Assembly (NCBI RefSeq): GCF_000691525.1
Contig: NZ_JMDW01000013.1
Coordinates: 148,581 to 212,580, forward strand
Reading direction: 5' to 3'
DNA: 64,000 nt
Source: Mycolicibacterium neoaurum ATCC 25795
GTDB taxonomy: Bacteria > Actinomycetota > Actinomycetes > Mycobacteriales > Mycobacteriaceae
Positions 62,249 to 64,000 of this stretch are shown here, one piece after another. Position 1 is the stretch's first letter, and each line of letters opens with the position of its first letter. The position numbers and the translations under genes were made by a program. Under the pieces are notes generated by a model. It was given only the letters and a program-made list of their open reading frames with translations. It did not search any database and was not told where the DNA came from.

Positions 62249-63295
62249 ATGAGCGCACCCGACGATCACCGTCTCGGTGACACCCGCACCGTGCAGCGAC
62301 TGCTGCAGGCCGTGCAGGAACTGTCGTTGGCGCGAAGTCTGGCCGATATCCAGCGCATCGTTCGGGCCGCCGCCCGCGAACTGACGGGGTGCGACGGCGC
62401 CACCCTTGTCCTCAAGGACGGGGACATGTGTCATTACGTCGACGAGGACGCCGTCGCGCCGTTGTGGAAGGGTGGCCGGTTCCCGCTGGAGACCTGCATC
62501 AGCGGATGGGTGATGACCAACCGGCAGGCGGTGGTCATCCAGAACATCTACGACGACGAGCGCATCCCGCACGCGGCGTATCGACCGACCTTCGTCAAAA
62601 GTCTGGCCATGGTGCCGATTCGGAAACTGAACCCGGTCGGCGCGATCGGCAACTACTGGGCGGCCGAGACACTCCCGACCGAACACCAGATATCGCTGTT
62701 GCAGTCGCTGGCCGATGCGACCTCGGTGGCGATGGAGAACGTGCAGGTCTACGAACAGCTCGAACAGCGGGTGCGAGACCGGACCGCGGACCTCGAGCGC
62801 GCCAATGACGCGATCTTGCACCTGTCGCACACCGACGACCTGACCGGCGTGACCAATCGGCGCGGGTTCTACCTGCTGGCCGAGCCGGCACTGCGCGCCG
62901 CGCGGCGCGACGGGCTGGATTGCACGCTGGGTTTCATCGACGCCGATGGACTCAAGCTCGTGAACGACACCCTGGGCCACATCGCAGGCGATGCCCTGCT
63001 CGCCGATCTCGCCACGGTGCTACGCGCGACGCTGGACGAATCCGATATCCTCGCGCGGATGGGCGGTGACGAGTTCTGTGTGCTGACAACCGGTTCCGAG
63101 AGTGACCCGGTGGCGCTGAAGGCTCGGATGGCTGCGGCGATCGCGAAATTCAACGGTTCCGCCGATCGATCCTATCTGGTCTCGGCAAGCATCGGCCTGG
63201 TCCGGGTCCCCTTCGCCGTCGACCGATCCCTCGACGAGTGGATGGCCTCCGCCGACGAACTCATGTACGCCGAGAAGCGGGCCCGACCCGCCTGA
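62249..63295 (+). CDS. GAF-GGDEF diguanylate cyclase
   Basis: A 348-residue signalling protein. GAF domain about 15-170, a short coiled-coil linker (YEQLEQRVRDRTADLERAND), and a GGDEF domain about 185-345 with intact active site MGGDEFCV. The metal Asp segment is FIDADGLKLVND. No RxxD inhibitory site is seen at the usual place. It should make cyclic di-GMP in response to a ligand or redox signal at the GAF domain. GGAGG precedes the ATG. The 227-bp upstream gap is AT-richer but shows no clear site. Confidence 0.93.
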   Translation: MSAPDDHRLGDTRTVQRLLQAVQELSLARSLADIQRIVRAAARELTGCDGATLVLKDGDMCHYVDEDAVAPLWKGGRFPLETCISGWVMTNRQAVVIQNIYDDERIPHAAYRPTFVKSLAMVPIRKLNPVGAIGNYWAAETLPTEHQISLLQSLADATSVAMENVQVYEQLEQRVRDRTADLERANDAILHLSHTDDLTGVTNRRGFYLLAEPALRAARRDGLDCTLGFIDADGLKLVNDTLGHIAGDALLADLATVLRATLDESDILARMGGDEFCVLTTGSESDPVALKARMAAAIAKFNGSADRSYLVSASIGLVRVPFAVDRSLDEWMASADELMYAEKRARPA

Positions 63296-63406
63296 ATCAC
63301 CCCCTCGGCGTGGCGCGTTCTCCGTCGAAGTCGAACGTGTGTTCTAATCGGTGACGCAACCGGCCCGCCGTCCGCGGGCGACAACCGGGAGGGATTCACC
63401 GTAGCA

Positions 63407-63784
63407 ATGACTTTCGACAACGTGACCACCGATATGCCGTCCGATCTGACCTCCCCCGCCGCCGAGGTCAGCACCGAGGCTCCCAAGAAGGCGCCGGTCA
63501 AGCGGGCAGGTAAGAAGACCAAGACGCTGGAGTTGACGTTGACCGTCACCGGCACCGCCGACGGCGAGTGGCACGCCGAGCTGAAGCAGGGCAGCACCTA
63601 TCTGACTCGCGGGCTGGCCGTCGCGGCGGCGGCGGTATCGCGCGCGGCACGCGAGCTGCACGAGGATCTGTCGACGCCCATCGACGCGGTCATCGAGGAG
63701 GCCCGCACACAGCAGGCAGCCCGCGTGGCGGCATTGGAGGCCGAATTGGAAGCCGCCCGGGCCGCGCTGGCGGGCCTGGACTGA
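63407..63784 (+). CDS. DUF6319-like small protein
   Basis: A 125-residue cytosolic protein. A Lys/Ala/Pro-rich N-terminus (KKAPVKRAGKKTKTLE) leads into a beta-rich segment (LELTLTVTGTADGEWHAELK), then a helical part and a C-terminal coiled coil (ARVAALEAELEAARAALAGL). This layout matches the actinobacterial DUF6319 group as I remember it; function unknown. The basic N-terminus could bind DNA or RNA. Confidence 0.8.
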   Translation: MTFDNVTTDMPSDLTSPAAEVSTEAPKKAPVKRAGKKTKTLELTLTVTGTADGEWHAELKQGSTYLTRGLAVAAAAVSRAARELHEDLSTPIDAVIEEARTQQAARVAALEAELEAARAALAGLD

Positions 63785-63817
63785 TCGCAGCCGATTGACC
63801 GGGTTCGCCGACCAGTT

Positions 63818-64000
63818 CTACTGTGCCGGTGGCGGTTCGGGTTCGAAGGGCGTGTACCACATCCATTGGGCGCGCTCCCCCTTCGGACCGCGGCACGGGG
63901 GCACATCCGGCGGCGGCCCGGTCGGTGGGCGAGCCAACGACGCCCCGGTCAACCGCCGACCATCACAGTCGGTGACCACCAGCCGATCCGCCGGACCGAC
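63818..64000 (-). CDS. C-terminal end of an unidentified protein (cut by the window edge)
   Basis: The minus strand reads open from the window edge to a TAG at 63818-63820, giving 60 residues that end in QWMWYTPFEPEPPPAQ and contain VVTDCDGRRLTGASLARPP. The codon pattern is coding-like and the frame is uninterrupted, but I do not recognise the family. The start lies beyond the window. Confidence 0.55.
   Translation of the reverse strand, partial: VGPADRLVVTDCDGRRLTGASLARPPTGPPPDVPPCRGPKGERAQWMWYTPFEPEPPPAQ

Overview
The window is high-GC, densely packed actinobacterial DNA and almost certainly comes from a rapidly growing Mycobacterium (Mycolicibacterium-type) chromosome. It carries the mycolic-acid FAS-II operon (mabR-fabD-acpM-kasA-kasB-accD6), ptkA-ptpA, ahpE, aceE, a mycothiol-dependent dehydrogenase, an MmpL transporter and a 13E12-family HNH protein, in an order that largely follows M. 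tuberculosis Rv2225 to Rv2260. Many genes have an upstream TAnnnT -10 hexamer only 5-8 nt from the start codon, the signature of mycobacterial leaderless transcripts. I used this to choose several starts.

Layout. 1-5020: end of panB, an enoyl-CoA hydratase-like gene, a CYTH-CHAD protein, RNase P RNA and the 13E12/HNH protein. 5043-7177: a FAD oxidoreductase fused to a methyltransferase, divergent from an XRE-cupin regulator whose start codon lies inside a perfect inverted repeat. 7182-14108: two core operons, cobC-nif3-zinc ribbon-rnhC (minus) and ptkA-ptpA-SURF1 (plus), plus cobD. 14355-15227: a small secreted protein and a SOUL haem-binding protein.

15239-20030 is an integrated accessory element of about 4.75 kb. 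It is bounded by a 46-bp direct repeat of the 3' half of tRNA-Val(UAC), and the intact tRNA lies at the right end. It carries a tyrosine integrase with a rearranged N-terminus, one intact and one truncated excisionase-like gene, uncharacterised minus-strand genes, and a lone P-loop ATPase as apparent cargo beside the tRNA.

20133-31484 is conserved core: ahpE and DUF3052, a lipoprotein, aceE (directly preceded by a candidate 19-codon leader ORF), then mabR and the fabD-acpM-kasA-kasB-accD6 operon with a TTTTGT-N9-ACAAAA palindrome in front of fabD. 31572-41582: an SDR/LysR pair, glpD with a TetR gene, an alkyl-DHAP-synthase-like flavoprotein with a diacylglycerol kinase, small secreted and DUF3145 proteins, a serine hydrolase, and mscR with a metallo-beta-lactamase-fold partner (formaldehyde and nitrosothiol detoxification).

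41760-52391 is more accessory: a glycosidase-like lipoprotein, a styrene-monooxygenase-like flavoprotein, a SHOCT membrane protein, a SABATH-type methyltransferase, a ThDP enzyme paired with a dihydrodipicolinate-reductase-like enzyme, and an SDR translationally coupled to a very unusual protein with five 12-residue repeats followed by twelve cysteines spaced exactly three residues apart. A coiled-coil surface protein with a sortase-like tail lies next to it. 52635-64000: a Pif1-like helicase with a degenerate exonuclease-like segment and a C-terminal BRCT domain, a purine permease with a TVP38 membrane protein, a transglutaminase, a beta-propeller, an MmpL, a GAF-GGDEF cyclase, a DUF6319-like protein and the end of an unidentified minus-strand gene. 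The most promising unexplained items are the Cys-triplet repeat protein (50217-50624) and the tRNA-Val element with its ATPase.
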